64,000 nucleotides of DNA from Rhizobium leguminosarum (GCF_004123835.1 NZ_MZMU01000012.1:1-64000); one strand, 5' to 3'. Shown: positions 16,907-26,757, counted from the stretch's first letter. A program made the numbers and translations. Notes: generated from the letters alone by a model not told the origin.

Positions 16907-18400
16907 ATGAGCGGATATGTTCTGGCGATCGATCAGGGAACGACGTCGACGCGGGCGATCGTCTTCGATGGCGACATGCATGTCGCCGGCAAGGGCCAGA
17001 AGGAATTCACCCAGATCTATCCGCGCTCCGGCTGGGTCGAGCACGATCCCGAGGAGATCTGGGATTCGGTCGTCTCCACCGTCAAGGCGGCGCTGCGCGA
17101 TGCCGGGATCGAGGCTAGGGATCTTGCAGCACTCGGCATCACCAACCAACGCGAAACCGTCGTCGTCTGGGAGCGCGAGACGGGCCGGCCGATCCAGAAT
17201 GCCATCGTCTGGCAGGACCGGCGTACGGCAAGCTATTGCGACAATCTGAAACGGCAGGATCTCGAGCGGCTGTTCACGAAGAAGACCGGCCTGATCCTCG
17301 ATCCCTATTTTTCCGGCACCAAGCTATCCTGGATGCTGGCGAACGTGAAGGGCGCGCGAGCGCGCGCTGCCAGGGGCGATCTCTGCTTCGGCACGATCGA
17401 CACCTTCCTGATCTGGCGACTGACGGGTGGCAAGAGCTTCGTTACCGATGCCACCAACGCCTCGCGCACGCTGATGTACAACATTGCCGAAAACGCGTGG
17501 GACGAGGATCTGCTCGATATTCTGAGAGTGCCCCCCGCCATGCTGCCGGAGGTCAAGGATTGCGCCGCCGATTTCGGCACGGTCGATCCTGATATTTTCG
17601 GTGCTGCTATCCCGATCCTCGGCGTGGCCGGCGACCAGCAGGCGGCGACCATCGGCCAGGCGTGTTTTGCGCCGGGCATGATGAAATCGACCTACGGCAC
17701 CGGCTGTTTCGCGCTGCTCAACACCGGCGCCGATATGGTGCGGTCCAAAAATCGGCTGTTGACCACCATCGCCTACCGCCTGAACGGCGAGACGACCTAT
17801 GCGCTGGAGGGTTCGATCTTCATCGCCGGCGCCGCGGTGCAATGGTTGCGGGACGGGCTCGGCATCATCGGCAGCGCCGCTGAGACCAACGCGCTTGCCG
17901 AAAGGGCGGATCCGACCCAGGAGGTCTATCTCGTGCCCGCCTTCACCGGCCTCGGCGCACCGCATTGGGACGCCGCGGCGCGCGGCGCGATCTTTGGGCT
18001 GACGCGCAATAGCGGCCCGGCTGAACTCTCCCGGGCGGCACTGGAAGCCGTCTGCTATCAGACCCGCGATCTGCTCGACGCCATGCAGAAGGACTGGAAG
18101 AACGGCACGGAGGACACCGTGCTGCGCGTCGATGGCGGCATGGTCGCCTCCAACTGGACGATGCAGCGCCTTGCCGACCTGCTCGATGCGCCGGTCGACC
18201 GCCCCGTCATTCTCGAGACGACGGCGCTGGGGGCCGCCTGGCTCGCCGGCAGCCGGGCAGGTGTGTGGCCGGACAGGGACGGCTTTTCGGCGACCTGGAA
18301 ACGGGATCGGCGGTTCGAGCCCGAGATGGACGAGAAGGTGCGGGCGGCAAAGCTCAAGGGTTGGAAGAATGCGGTCAAGCGGACGCTGAGCGAGGGGTGA
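16907..18400 (+). CDS. glpK: Glycerol kinase
   Basis: A 497-residue FGGY-family kinase that phosphorylates glycerol to glycerol-3-phosphate with ATP. The N-terminal phosphate loop [14 protein letters not shown] is at residue 8. [10 protein letters not shown] lies near 80, the FGGY signature region [12 protein letters not shown] near 183, and STYGTGCF near 264. Length fits bacterial GlpK (495-505). The ATG at 16907 follows GCGGGAGGGTTTTC, a strong ribosome binding site. The frame upstream runs through a palindromic repeat and is not coding. No glp regulator or transporter is next to it, so it appears monocistronic. Confidence 0.96.
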   Translation: MSGYVLAIDQGTTSTRAIVFDGDMHVAGKGQKEFTQIYPRSGWVEHDPEEIWDSVVSTVKAALRDAGIEARDLAALGITNQRETVVVWERETGRPIQNAIVWQDRRTASYCDNLKRQDLERLFTKKTGLILDPYFSGTKLSWMLANVKGARARAARGDLCFGTIDTFLIWRLTGGKSFVTDATNASRTLMYNIAENAWDEDLLDILRVPPAMLPEVKDCAADFGTVDPDIFGAAIPILGVAGDQQAATIGQACFAPGMMKSTYGTGCFALLNTGADMVRSKNRLLTTIAYRLNGETTYALEGSIFIAGAAVQWLRDGLGIIGSAAETNALAERADPTQEVYLVPAFTGLGAPHWDAAARGAIFGLTRNSGPAELSRAALEAVCYQTRDLLDAMQKDWKNGTEDTVLRVDGGMVASNWTMQRLADLLDAPVDRPVILETTALGAAWLAGSRAGVWPDRDGFSATWKRDRRFEPEMDEKVRAAKLKGWKNAVKRTLSEG

Positions 18401-18573
18401 GGGGCGATCAGCGCCGCGATATAACGCCGCTCGTGTCCGCGAGATGCCCAGTACTTTCTTCAGCTACGGCCTCGCCGTGCTCGGGAAGTTCACGAATTTC
18501 CCCTCGATAATTTTTTGATGCGGCCTGTCGGGTAAGCGGTTACTCCTTCGTCATTCAAGAAGAGGAGTGAGCG

Positions 18574-18948
18574 ATGCTTTATGCAATCCTTTGTTACGCC
18601 CATGAGGAAACCGTCTTCGCCTGGAGCAAGGAGGAAGAAGCTGCCGTCATGGAGAAACTCTACGCCGTGCAGGAGCCGCTTGCCGCATCCGGCAAGCTCG
18701 GCCCCGTCGGCCGGTTGATGCCGACGACGGCTGCGACCACAGTGCGCAAGGGCAAGGACGAGCCCTTGGTCATCGATGGGCCTTTTGCGGAAACGAAAGA
18801 GGCGCTTCTGGGCTTCTATGTCGTCGACTTTGAAACGCTCGACGAGGCGATCGCCTTTTCGAAGCAGCTTTCATCCGTCAATCCAGGTTCCACCTCTTAC
18901 GAAATTCGGCCTTTCTACGTCTTCAGGCCCGGAGATGCTTCATCATGA
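18574..18948 (+). CDS. YCII/DGPF-domain protein
   Basis: A 124-residue YCII-related protein. The name-giving DGPF motif is in IDGPFAETKEALLGFYVVDF near residue 68. Its stop overlaps the start of the sigma factor gene (ATGA). DGPF proteins are the usual neighbours of ECF42 sigma factors and are thought to be functionally tied to them, although the biochemical role is not settled. The start has a good AGAGGAG site upstream. Confidence 0.88.
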   Translation: MLYAILCYAHEETVFAWSKEEEAAVMEKLYAVQEPLAASGKLGPVGRLMPTTAATTVRKGKDEPLVIDGPFAETKEALLGFYVVDFETLDEAIAFSKQLSSVNPGSTSYEIRPFYVFRPGDASS

Positions 18949-20204
18949 CAGACATTGCCTGGATCGACCTCGCGCTTGCATCGGCCCGCCCGAAGGCGCT
19001 CGGCGCGCTGCTGCGTTATTTCCGCAATCTCGATACAGCGGAAGAGGCGTTTCAGGAAGCGTGTTTGAGGGCGATCCGGACATGGCCGGAGAAAGGGCCA
19101 CCGCGCGATCCCACAGCCTGGCTCATCTTCGTCGGCCGCAATAGCGGCATCGATGCGGTGCGCAAACGGGCGAAGATCCAGGCTTTGCCGGACGAGGACC
19201 TCATTTCCGATACCGAGGACGCCGAAAGCGATATCGCCGAGCGGCTGGACGATTCCAATTATCGCGACGATATCCTGCGGCTGCTGTTCATCTGCTGCCA
19301 TCCCGATCTGCCGGCAACTCAGCAGATCGCGCTGGCGCTGCGCATTGTCTCCGGCCTTTCGGTGCCGCAGATCGCGCGTGCCTTCCTGGTTTCCGAAAGC
19401 GCCATGGAACAGCGCATCACCCGGGCCAAGGCGCGCGTCGCCAAGGCTGGGGTGCCTTTCGAGACGCCGAGCCCGCAGGAAAGGGCCGAACGGCTCTCGA
19501 TCGTCAGCACGATGATCTACCTGATCTTCAACGAGGGCTACAGCCAGGCCGATCCCAGGCATGAGGCGGCTGCCTTCAGCGACGAAGCGATCCGGCTGGC
19601 GCGATTGATGCTGCATGTCTTCCCGTCCGAACCGGAGCTGATGGGGCTGCTTGCGCTCATGCTCCTGCAGATCTCGCGCCGGCCGGCGCGCTTCAATGCC
19701 GGGGACGAGATCGTGCTGCTCGAAGATCAGGACCGGTCGCTCTGGAACCGGCCCTTCATCAATGAGGCCTTAGCGCTGCTCGACAAGGCGCTGCGCCACC
19801 GCAAGCCCGCTCCTTATCAGATTCAGGCTGCCATCGCCGCTGTTCATTCCCGCGCAAAGTGCGCCGAGGATACAGACTGGGTGGAGATCGATCTGCTCTA
19901 TCGCGCGCTGGAGCGTCTCCAGCCATCGCCTGTCATAACGCTGAACCGGGCCGTCGTCGTCTCCAAGCTCCAGGGTGCGCAGGATGCGCTCGACCTCATC
20001 GATCCGCTTGGCGAAAAACTCGGCGGATATTTCTACTATCACGGCTTACGGGGCGGACTGCTGAAGCAGCTTGGCCTGACCAGCCAGGCGCGCGAAGCCT
20101 TCGACCGCGCCATTGCATTGGCCCATTCGGCAGCTGAGGCCGCCCATATCCGCCGGCAGATCGACAAGATGCAGGAAGAGGCCACGCAGCCAATCGCAAA
20201 ATAA
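18945..20204 (+). CDS. ECF42-type RNA polymerase sigma factor with TPR-like C-terminus
   Basis: A 419-residue sigma factor. Region 2 is at about residues 12-75 (RYFRNLDTAEEAFQEACLRA) and region 4 at about 115-165 (LPATQQIALALRIVSGLSV, then VSESAMEQRITRAK). A long C-terminal extension of about 240 residues begins at MIYLIFNEGYSQ and contains helical TPR-like repeats. Ordinary ECF factors are about 200 residues. This extension and the coupled DGPF gene are the marks of group ECF42, which has no classical anti-sigma factor. The extension is thought to control activity. None is encoded next to it here either. Confidence 0.9.
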   Translation: MTDIAWIDLALASARPKALGALLRYFRNLDTAEEAFQEACLRAIRTWPEKGPPRDPTAWLIFVGRNSGIDAVRKRAKIQALPDEDLISDTEDAESDIAERLDDSNYRDDILRLLFICCHPDLPATQQIALALRIVSGLSVPQIARAFLVSESAMEQRITRAKARVAKAGVPFETPSPQERAERLSIVSTMIYLIFNEGYSQADPRHEAAAFSDEAIRLARLMLHVFPSEPELMGLLALMLLQISRRPARFNAGDEIVLLEDQDRSLWNRPFINEALALLDKALRHRKPAPYQIQAAIAAVHSRAKCAEDTDWVEIDLLYRALERLQPSPVITLNRAVVVSKLQGAQDALDLIDPLGEKLGGYFYYHGLRGGLLKQLGLTSQAREAFDRAIALAHSAAEAAHIRRQIDKMQEEATQPIAK

Positions 20205-20303
20205 AATGCGAAAGGCCGGCGCGGTGTCGGAACGGCGAACTCTGACACGTCCTTGTAACAACCTGACAGGAAACAGGTTTCATTCAAATGGAAGGATGTC
20301 GAA

Positions 20304-20771
20304 ATGACCGCCAGCACTCAACATGAACTCGTCCTCGTTCGCGAATTCGACGCGCCGCGCGAGAAGATCTATAAGGCATGGACCGATCCTGATCTGCTGA
20401 AGCAGTGGTTCGTGCCGCGTCCCTGGGGTGTGGCGAAAGCAACGCTCGACGTCCGCCCCGGCGGTTCCAGTGTCGTCGTCATGCATGATCCCGAGGGCAA
20501 TCAATACCCGAACCGCGGCGTCTATCTCGAGATCGTCGAGAACGAGAAGATCGTCTTCACCGATGCCTATACCAGCGCTTGGGTGCCTTCCGAGAAACCT
20601 TTCTTCACGGGCGTCATCCTGCTCGAAGATCTCGGCAACGGTCGCACGAAATATACGGCCAAGGCGCTGCACTGGCGCGCCGAGGACAAGGAAGCGCACG
20701 AGAAGATGGGTTTCCACGAAGGATGGGGCAAGGCTGCGGACCAACTGGCGGAGTTGCTGGCGAAGATGTGA
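20304..20771 (+). CDS. SRPBCC / AHSA1-like protein
   Basis: A 155-residue START-like (AHSA1, activator of Hsp90 ATPase homologue) domain protein. The pattern starts with VREFDAPREKIYKAWTDPDLLKQWF near residue 11. It ends with the C-terminal helix GWGKAADQLAELLAK. Proteins of this kind bind small hydrophobic ligands, and many bacterial ones have no assigned role. It follows the ECF42 gene by 99 bases on the same strand. Such proteins are frequent targets or partners of ECF-DGPF loci, so co-regulation is plausible but not shown. Confidence 0.85.
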   Translation: MTASTQHELVLVREFDAPREKIYKAWTDPDLLKQWFVPRPWGVAKATLDVRPGGSSVVVMHDPEGNQYPNRGVYLEIVENEKIVFTDAYTSAWVPSEKPFFTGVILLEDLGNGRTKYTAKALHWRAEDKEAHEKMGFHEGWGKAADQLAELLAKM

Positions 20772-21015
20772 GCGGAGGCGAGACGGCGCGGCGAGACCGC
20801 GTCGTCCTGGCAGTTGAAGCACCGTCTAAGACGGTTCGTAAGATGATTCCGCCGGCGCTTCGAAGTCATTGAATTCAGATTCGAATTGGTCGCCGATTGA
20901 TCTTCCAGATCGCCAAAGACATCATGCCGCTATCGAAATTCTCGAACATTCCGTTCCAGAATTTGTATTTGCGCTCTATCCCCGGCATCCTTATCTCAGC
21001 CGAGAATTCAACAGG

Positions 21016-22086
21016 ATGCCGATGATGGAACTGGGGCTTTACACATTCGCCGACGTCAATCCCAACCCCTCCCGCAGCAAGGGCGCGGAAGGGGCGGAGC
21101 GGCTGAAGCATCTTATCGAGGAAATCGAGCTTGCCGATCAGGTGGGGCTCGACGTCTTCGGCCTCGGCGAACATCACCGGCCGGACTATGCGGCATCCGC
21201 TCCTGCAGTCGTATTGGCCGCGGCCGCGGTCAAAACGAGGAACATCCGACTGACCAGTGCTGTCACCGTTCTCTCCTCCGATGATCCGGTGCGTGTCTTC
21301 CAGCAGTTTTCGACGCTCGATCTGATCTCCAACGGCCGCGCCGAAATCATGGCGGGGCGTGGCTCCTTCATCGAGTCCTTCCCGCTGTTCGGCTACAATC
21401 TCGAAGACTACGACCAGCTTTTCGAGGAGAAGCTCGATCTGCTGCTGGCGCTGCGCGACAGCGAGGTTGTGGAGTGGAAGGGTGAGCTTCGCGCGCCGAT
21501 CAACGGGCGCGGCGTCCATCCCAGGCCGCTGCAGGATCCGTTGCCGCTCTGGGTCGCGGTCGGTGGTACGCCGCAGTCGGTGGCGCGCGCAGGCGCCCTT
21601 GGCCTGCCGGTGGCGCTGGCGATCATCGGCGGCGAGCCGCGCCGTTTTGCGCCGCTCTTTGATCTCTACCGCGAGGCCGCGCGCCGGGCAGGGCAGGATC
21701 AGTCGAAGCTGAAGACCAGTATCAATGTCCACGGCTTCATCGCCGACACGACGGCGGCGGCGGCCGACCAGTTCTACGGGCCGCAGGCAGAGGTGATGAA
21801 CCGCATCGGCCGCGAGCGTGGCTGGGGACCGACGAACCGGGCGCATTTCGACATGTCGCGCGGGCCGAACGGTGCGCTCTTCGTCGGTGATCCCGAGGTG
21901 GTCGCCGAAAAGATCATCGCCCATCATGCGCTCTTCAAGAACGACCGCTTCCTGCTGCAGATGGCCATCGGCCTGATGCCGCATGCCGAGATCATGCGCG
22001 GCATCGAGCTTTACGGCACGAAAGTCGCGCCGATCGTCAGAAAGGCGTTGACTGATAGCGGCGAAGAGGCGAAAGCCACGGCTTGA
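21016..22086 (+). CDS. LLM-class flavin-dependent oxidoreductase
   Basis: About 356 residues, with the bacterial luciferase-like TIM barrel. The segment [20 protein letters not shown] near residue 55, the [17 protein letters not shown] strand near 80 and the [12 protein letters not shown] loop near 105 are typical of this group. These enzymes use FMN with reduced flavin or F420-like donors. The substrate cannot be inferred. I chose ATG 21016. The ATGs at 21022 and 21025 are also possible. The frame extends upstream to 20869, but that part has no family similarity. Confidence 0.85.
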   Translation: MPMMELGLYTFADVNPNPSRSKGAEGAERLKHLIEEIELADQVGLDVFGLGEHHRPDYAASAPAVVLAAAAVKTRNIRLTSAVTVLSSDDPVRVFQQFSTLDLISNGRAEIMAGRGSFIESFPLFGYNLEDYDQLFEEKLDLLLALRDSEVVEWKGELRAPINGRGVHPRPLQDPLPLWVAVGGTPQSVARAGALGLPVALAIIGGEPRRFAPLFDLYREAARRAGQDQSKLKTSINVHGFIADTTAAAADQFYGPQAEVMNRIGRERGWGPTNRAHFDMSRGPNGALFVGDPEVVAEKIIAHHALFKNDRFLLQMAIGLMPHAEIMRGIELYGTKVAPIVRKALTDSGEEAKATA

Positions 22087-22088
22087 CG

Positions 22089-22303
22089 AGCGCATAACGC
22101 CGAAAATCGAAATCGATTTTCGAAACGGAGTATGCGCAGATTCGAAGTGACAGAGCGTCCTTAGGGCTTCCTGTTGGAGGCGCGGCGCTCTAGAACAGGA
22201 TAATTTTAGACCGGGTCGGCCTAAAATTTGAATCCTGTTCTAAATTAGATAGTTAGAGCATGATGTCGTCCGAAAACCGCTCACACTTTTCGGCATTATG
22301 CTC
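22089..22303. repeat. Composite array of four palindromic modules
   Basis: In order: GCGCATAACGCCGAAAATCG...CGATTTTCG...TATGCGC (22089-22137); AGAGCGTCC...GGCGCGGCGCTCT (22153-22192); TCTAGAACAGGAT...TTTAGACC/GGTCGGCCTAAA...ATCCTGTTCTA (22190-22242); and AGAGCATGATG...GCATTATGCTC (22255-22303). The first two modules recur in the same order at 28641-28750 and, inverted, at 36879-36981. The array ends about 40 bases before map. Confidence 0.8.
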
Positions 22304-22345
22304 CAGGGCGGCCGCTGCCGCCCTGCGCAAGGCCGGAACAGACGA

Positions 22346-23104
22346 ATGGTTATCGCAAACGACGACGAACTGACAAAGCTCAAGGAGATCGGCCGCATCT
22401 GCGCCAACGCCATTCAGGTGATGGCGGCGGCGATGGAGCCGGGCATGACGACGCTGGAGCTCGACCAGATCGGCCGCAAGGTGCTCGAGGATTCGGGCGC
22501 GCGCTCGGCGCCGGAGTTCTGCTACCAGTTTCCGGGCGCCACCTGCATCAGTATCAACGAGGAAATCGCCCACGGCATTCCCGGCCCGCGCGTCATCCGC
22601 GCCGGCGACCTCATCAATATCGACGTCTCGGCTGAGAAGGATGGCTTCTTTGCCGATACCGGCGCTTCCTTCGCGGTGCCGCCGATCAAGCCGAAGATCG
22701 AACGGCTCTGCCGCGACGGCAAGCGGGCGCTCTGGGTCGGGCTCAACCAGGTCAAATCGGGCGAGCCGCTGGCAAAGATCGGCACAGCCGTCGGCGCCTT
22801 TGCGCAGAAGAACCGCTATACGCTGGTCGCCAATCTGGCGAGCCACGGCGTCGGCCGCTCGCTGCACGAGGAGCCGGCCGAGCTCTCGACCTGGCCGGAT
22901 CCTTCGGAAAAACGGATGATGACCGAAGGTCTCGTCTTCACCGTCGAACCGTTTCTCTCGCTCGGAGCGACATGGGCCGAAGGCGGCGACGATGCCTGGA
23001 CGCTCTATGCCGATCCGAAGGCGCCGACCGTGCAATACGAACACACGGTGGTCGCGACGCGCAACGGGCCGGTGGTTCTGACCTTGCCGGATGAGCGGGG
23101 GTAG
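22346..23104 (+). CDS. map: Type I methionine aminopeptidase
   Basis: A 252-residue metallopeptidase that removes N-terminal Met from new proteins. The metal ligands of the pita-bread fold are visible: Asp in INIDVSAEKDG and FFADTGASF (about residues 92-107), His in ASHGVGRSLHEEP near 172, and Glu in FTVEPFLS near 205 and QYEHTVV near 233. Length is typical for type I. I chose ATG 22346 because the upstream frame reads into palindromic repeats. There may be another map gene elsewhere in the genome; this copy is isolated from rpsB/secY-type neighbours. Confidence 0.93.
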   Translation: MVIANDDELTKLKEIGRICANAIQVMAAAMEPGMTTLELDQIGRKVLEDSGARSAPEFCYQFPGATCISINEEIAHGIPGPRVIRAGDLINIDVSAEKDGFFADTGASFAVPPIKPKIERLCRDGKRALWVGLNQVKSGEPLAKIGTAVGAFAQKNRYTLVANLASHGVGRSLHEEPAELSTWPDPSEKRMMTEGLVFTVEPFLSLGATWAEGGDDAWTLYADPKAPTVQYEHTVVATRNGPVVLTLPDERG

Positions 23105-23133
23105 GGCTTTCTCGGCTGAGCCAGCGCGCCCGC

Positions 23134-23286
23134 CTCGTCCTTCGAGGCCCCTGCGGGGCACCTCAGAATGAGGCTCTGTTGGGCGTCGGCGCGGCATCCT
23201 CCAACATCTCGATTGGGAGCACGGCATTCTCCAACGTCCCTCATCCTGAGGTGCGTAGCCTGTAGGGCGGAGCCTCGAAGGACGAG
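23134..23286. repeat. Inverted-repeat intergenic element (CTCGTCCTTCGAGGC type)
   Basis: CTCGTCCTTCGAGGC at 23134 pairs with GCCTCGAAGGACGAG at 23272-23286. An inner pair GCACCTCAGAATGAGG/CCTCATCCTGAGGTGC is present. About 50 unique bases lie in the loop. It fills the gap between the converging map and padR genes. The layout suggests a small non-coding mobile palindromic repeat, distinct from the other repeat families here. Confidence 0.8.
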
Positions 23287-23346
23287 CCGCAGCGCTGCTC
23301 CTGGCATCCATCGGACGCTGAAGCACCCGCTGTGCGGCCTTCATCT

Positions 23347-23922
23347 TCAGCCCCGCGTTCCCGGCCTGCCGCCTTGCAGGATTTCGGTGGCGGCGCGTTC
23401 GAGGATGCCGGCGATGCGGGCGGCTTCGGGTTTCGACCAGGGATAGCGCATCCGCAGCGCCGAGCGCAGCAGCATGCGGGCGGCGCGGATATCGCCGCCG
23501 TCCTGCATGAAGTCGCCGTCATCGCCATCGTCGGCGCCGTGACGGTCGGTTTCGAAGACACGTTTCACATAGGCCATTTTCTCACCGATGCGCTCGAGCT
23601 TGGCGAGCGTGTGCAGGATCATATCGCGGTTTTCCTCGACGCGGCGGCGGCCGGCCTCGGTGATGCGATAGAGCTTCTTGGCGCCCTCGGCCTCGACCTC
23701 GGCAAGGCCGGTTTCCTCCAGATAGGTGAGTGCAGGATAGATGACGCCGGGGCTCGGTACATAGAAACCGCCGGAACGCTCCTCCAATATCTTTATCAAT
23801 TCGTAGCCGTGGCGCGGCTGCTCAGCGAGCAGCGCCAGGATGACCAGCTGCAGATCGCCGGCCGCGAATTTACGGCCCATGCGGAAAGCGTCGCCGAACA
23901 TGCCGCCTTTAAAACCTCTCAT
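23347..23922 (-). CDS. PadR-family transcriptional regulator
   Basis: About 191 residues, with the PadR winged helix at residues 18-95. The motif GDLQLVILALLAEQPRHGYELIKILEE is followed by PSPGVIYPALTYLEETGLAEV. A C-terminal helical dimerisation part follows. PadR proteins usually repress a neighbouring efflux or detoxification gene. Here the divergent MFS gene is the obvious target. I chose ATG 23922 because AAAGGAAG precedes it at good spacing. A second ATG five codons upstream is possible. An N-terminal Gly/Phe/Met-rich tail precedes the helix. Confidence 0.9.
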   Translation of the reverse strand: MRGFKGGMFGDAFRMGRKFAAGDLQLVILALLAEQPRHGYELIKILEERSGGFYVPSPGVIYPALTYLEETGLAEVEAEGAKKLYRITEAGRRRVEENRDMILHTLAKLERIGEKMAYVKRVFETDRHGADDGDDGDFMQDGGDIRAARMLLRSALRMRYPWSKPEAARIAGILERAATEILQGGRPGTRG

Positions 23923-23972
23923 GGTTCTTCCTTTCATCGTTAGATGTATCGTTGAATATGTCGTAAAACATA

Positions 23973-24042
23973 TATCGTACGATAATGTCTTTCAAGTGCG
24001 ACCAAGAATTTTTGATGTTTCGGGAAATTGATCGATCGATCA
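23973..24042. promoter_or_regulatory. Palindromes in the padR-MFS intergenic region
   Basis: TATCGTACGATA (23973-23984, 12-base perfect palindrome) lies about 50 bases upstream of padR. TGATCGATCGATCA (24029-24042, 14-base perfect palindrome) lies just before the MFS gene. Both are in an AT-rich gap. The first, with flanking ATAT sequence, is the better PadR-operator candidate. Confidence 0.5.
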
Positions 24043-24058
24043 GAATTACTTGATTGTG

Positions 24059-25273
24059 ATGCGGGTGCTGCAGCGCGATAAGCGCTGCATGCTCGTGCGC
24101 ACCGGTCACTCCCCGCCGAATCTTGTCTCCACCGCCGCTGCCGGCGCCGTTGCCATGGCCGCTGCCATGGGCTTCGGGCGCTTCTCCTACACGCCGATCC
24201 TGCCCGGTATGATCAGCGGGGTGCCGCTTTCGGCAGCGGATGCAGGCTTTATCGCATCGGCGAATTTCGTCGGTTATCTCGTCGGCGCCGTGCTTGCCGC
24301 TTATGGCTGGGCAGCGGGGCGGGAACGGCTGGTGGCGTTGTTGTCGCTGCTTGCAACCGCGATCCTGCTTGCCGCCATGGCCGCTACCGATTCCGTCGCC
24401 GTCTTTGCCGTCATTCGCTTCCTGGCCGGCCTCGCCAGCGCCTTTGCTATGGTCTTCACCTCGTCGATCGTGCTCAGCCACGGGGCTGCTGCCGGCAACG
24501 ATCATGTGCAGGCAGCGCATTTCGGCGGGCCGGGTGCTGGCATCGCGCTGTCCTCGGTCATGGTGTTTCTGATCGGCCTCGGCTTTCACGACGGGCCGGG
24601 CGGTTGGCGCGCCGACTGGATCGGCGGGGCGCTTTATTGCGCGGCAAGCCTCATCGTCGTTTTCCTGCTGCTGCCGTCGTCGCCGGCGCAATCGGCGCAG
24701 TCGGGCAAGGAGCCGGCGCTCATCTGGAACCGGCCGATGGTGTTGCTGACGTTGTCCTACGGCCTGTTCGGCTTCGGCTATGTCATCACCGCGACCTTCC
24801 TCGTCACCATCGCGCGCCTTTCTGCAACCGGGCCCTTCGTCGAATTCCTCTGCTGGTTCATCGCCGGCTTGACTGCGACGGTGGCGCTGTTTGCCTGGAA
24901 GCCGCTGGTCAAGCCGCTCGGGCTTGGCGGGGTCTATGTCGCAGCCCTTCTGGTCGAGGCCGCCGGCGTGCTTGCGACCGTGGCGCTGCCGCCTTCCGTT
25001 GCACCGCTGATCGGCGGCGCGCTGTTCGGGGCGACGTTCCTGGCAATCACCGCCTACGGGCTGCAGATCGGCCGCAAGCTTTCGCCTGACAGTCCGCGGC
25101 GGATCCTGGCGATGATGACGGCCGCCTTTGGTGTCGGCCAGATCGTCGGGCCCGTTGTCGCCGGCTGGATCGCAGAGCGCAGCGGCAACTTCACCGTCCC
25201 GACGGTGATCGCCGCCGTGGCACTCGTCGCCTGCGCAGCGCTGGTGATGCCTGTGATCAAGAAAATCGCTTAA
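24059..25273 (+). CDS. MFS transporter, YbfB/YjiJ type
   Basis: About 404 residues with twelve hydrophobic segments. The first (VSTAAAGAVAMAAAMGFGRF, followed by SYTPILPGM) carries the GFGRFxYTPxLP signature of the YbfB/YjiJ subfamily of the major facilitator superfamily. The transported compound is unknown. Divergence from padR suggests a drug or phenolic compound efflux role. The start is uncertain. ATGs at 24059 and 24089 and a TTG at 24050 are in frame, and none has a clear ribosome binding site. Confidence 0.85.
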   Translation: MRVLQRDKRCMLVRTGHSPPNLVSTAAAGAVAMAAAMGFGRFSYTPILPGMISGVPLSAADAGFIASANFVGYLVGAVLAAYGWAAGRERLVALLSLLATAILLAAMAATDSVAVFAVIRFLAGLASAFAMVFTSSIVLSHGAAAGNDHVQAAHFGGPGAGIALSSVMVFLIGLGFHDGPGGWRADWIGGALYCAASLIVVFLLLPSSPAQSAQSGKEPALIWNRPMVLLTLSYGLFGFGYVITATFLVTIARLSATGPFVEFLCWFIAGLTATVALFAWKPLVKPLGLGGVYVAALLVEAAGVLATVALPPSVAPLIGGALFGATFLAITAYGLQIGRKLSPDSPRRILAMMTAAFGVGQIVGPVVAGWIAERSGNFTVPTVIAAVALVACAALVMPVIKKIA

Positions 25274-25398
25274 CCGGTTACAACTCCGTAACAATCGGCT
25301 GAACCCATTGCTGCTTCCTTCGAACTGCCTTAGTTTCCGGCACAATCAGTGTTCGACGACACTCCCGAGACTCACAGTTCAGGAAAGCAAAGCTCCCC

Positions 25399-26664
25399 GT
25401 GTTTCATTCCTTCTTTCCGCAGCCAAAGGCGTTCTTTACTTCGCTCGTCGTTTGGACCCTGATTTCCATTGCCGGCTGGTATCTCTTCGCTGCCAGCCTC
25501 GGCGCATCGCTCGGCTATGCGTCGGTTCCGGAAGAGCAGCAGCCGATCGACCTTTCGTTCTTCTTGCTGCCCGAAAATGTCTGGTTCTACAGCTATTTCC
25601 TTCTGTCGGCGGTGATCTTCTGCGGCGCATGGCATCTGAAGGCGCTGAATCACCCGTGGAAGATTTGGTCGATCTGGGGTTCGGCACTGATCATCTTCGT
25701 GACCTACTTCGGCGTCCAGATCAGCGTTGTGATCAATAACTGGCGCCGGCCGTTTGGTGACCTTCTGCAGAACGCATTGTCGAAGCAGCCAGGCATTTCT
25801 GTCGACAATTTCTACAGCCTGATGTGGGTCTTCTGCCAGATTGCATTTCTCAGCATGTTCGTATCGATCATGACCGACTTCTTCACCAGCCACTACATCT
25901 TCCGCTGGCGAACGGCGATGAACAATTTCTACATGTCGAAATGGGAAAAGCTGCGTCACATCGAAGGTGCCTCCCAGCGCGTTCAGGAAGATACGATGCG
26001 CTTTTCGAGCACGCTCGAAGGTCTTGGTATCAGCCTGATCAACTCGGTGATGACGCTCGTGGTATTCCTTCCGATCCTTCTGGCGCTGTCGCATTACGTG
26101 ACCGAACTGCCGTTCATCGGGCCGGTTGCGAATTCGCTCTTCTGGCTGGCGCTGTTCTGGTCGGCGTTCGGCACGCTTCTGCTGGCGGTCGCCGGCGTCA
26201 AGCTGCCGGGGCTGAATTTCCGCAATCAGCGCGTCGAAGCGGCGTATCGCAAGGAGCTCGTCTATGGCGAGGACCATGCGGAACGGGCCGAGCCGCTGAC
26301 CGTCAGGGAGCTCTTTGGCAACGTTCGCCGGAACTATTACCGCATGTATTTCCACTACATGTATTTCAATGTCGCCCGCTATTTCTATATCCAGGCCGAC
26401 GCGCTCTTCGTGGTCTTCATGCTGGTGCCGACGATCGTAGCGGGCACCATCACTTACGGTATCTTCCAGCAGATCTCGACCGCCTTCGGACAGGTCAGCA
26501 ACTCGTTCCAGTATCTCGTCAACTCCTGGACGACGATCATTGAACTGCTCTCGATCCACAAACGCCTCAAGGCCTTCGAGGCGGCAATCGATGATGAACC
26601 GCTGCCGGATATTGACCGGCGCTACTTGGAGCGTGAGACGGGCGTCGTGCACGCCGACGGTTGA
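25399..26664 (+). CDS. bacA: Peptide transporter BacA (SbmA family)
   Basis: A 421-residue inner-membrane protein of the SbmA/BacA family, a proton-driven peptide importer related to the membrane part of ABC exporters but lacking an ATPase domain. The N-terminus (FHSFFPQPKAFFTSLVVWTL), the RWRTAMNNFYMSKWEKLRHIEGASQR segment in two parts near residue 170, and the C-terminal FQQISTAFGQVSNSFQYLV match the family. In rhizobia BacA is needed for bacteroid survival against plant NCR peptides and for very-long-chain fatty acids in lipid A. The start is a GTG preceded by AGGAAAG. A palindromic element follows the gene. Confidence 0.95.
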   Translation: MFHSFFPQPKAFFTSLVVWTLISIAGWYLFAASLGASLGYASVPEEQQPIDLSFFLLPENVWFYSYFLLSAVIFCGAWHLKALNHPWKIWSIWGSALIIFVTYFGVQISVVINNWRRPFGDLLQNALSKQPGISVDNFYSLMWVFCQIAFLSMFVSIMTDFFTSHYIFRWRTAMNNFYMSKWEKLRHIEGASQRVQEDTMRFSSTLEGLGISLINSVMTLVVFLPILLALSHYVTELPFIGPVANSLFWLALFWSAFGTLLLAVAGVKLPGLNFRNQRVEAAYRKELVYGEDHAERAEPLTVRELFGNVRRNYYRMYFHYMYFNVARYFYIQADALFVVFMLVPTIVAGTITYGIFQQISTAFGQVSNSFQYLVNSWTTIIELLSIHKRLKAFEAAIDDEPLPDIDRRYLERETGVVHADG

Positions 26665-26757
26665 TGGGTAAGATTTTCCCGGATCGGGAAGGGCAGGCGG
26701 TGGTCGATAGGGCTACCGGGTTTTATTGTGGCAGGATGGAAATGTCCTGCGTGCCGA

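Noticed and set aside
20869..21015. N-terminal extension of the LLM oxidoreductase
   Set aside because: The extra 49 residues have no family counterpart. The later ATG gives the normal N-terminus.
24026..24045. FixK/FNR box (TTGAT-N4-ATCAA)
   Set aside because: The two half-sites are six bases apart instead of four and the second ends in CAG, so it is better read as a simple palindrome.
23909..25345. 478-codon minus-strand frame opposite the MFS gene
   Set aside because: It is Arg/Asp/Gln/His-rich with no hydrophobic pattern, and also runs across the padR promoter region.
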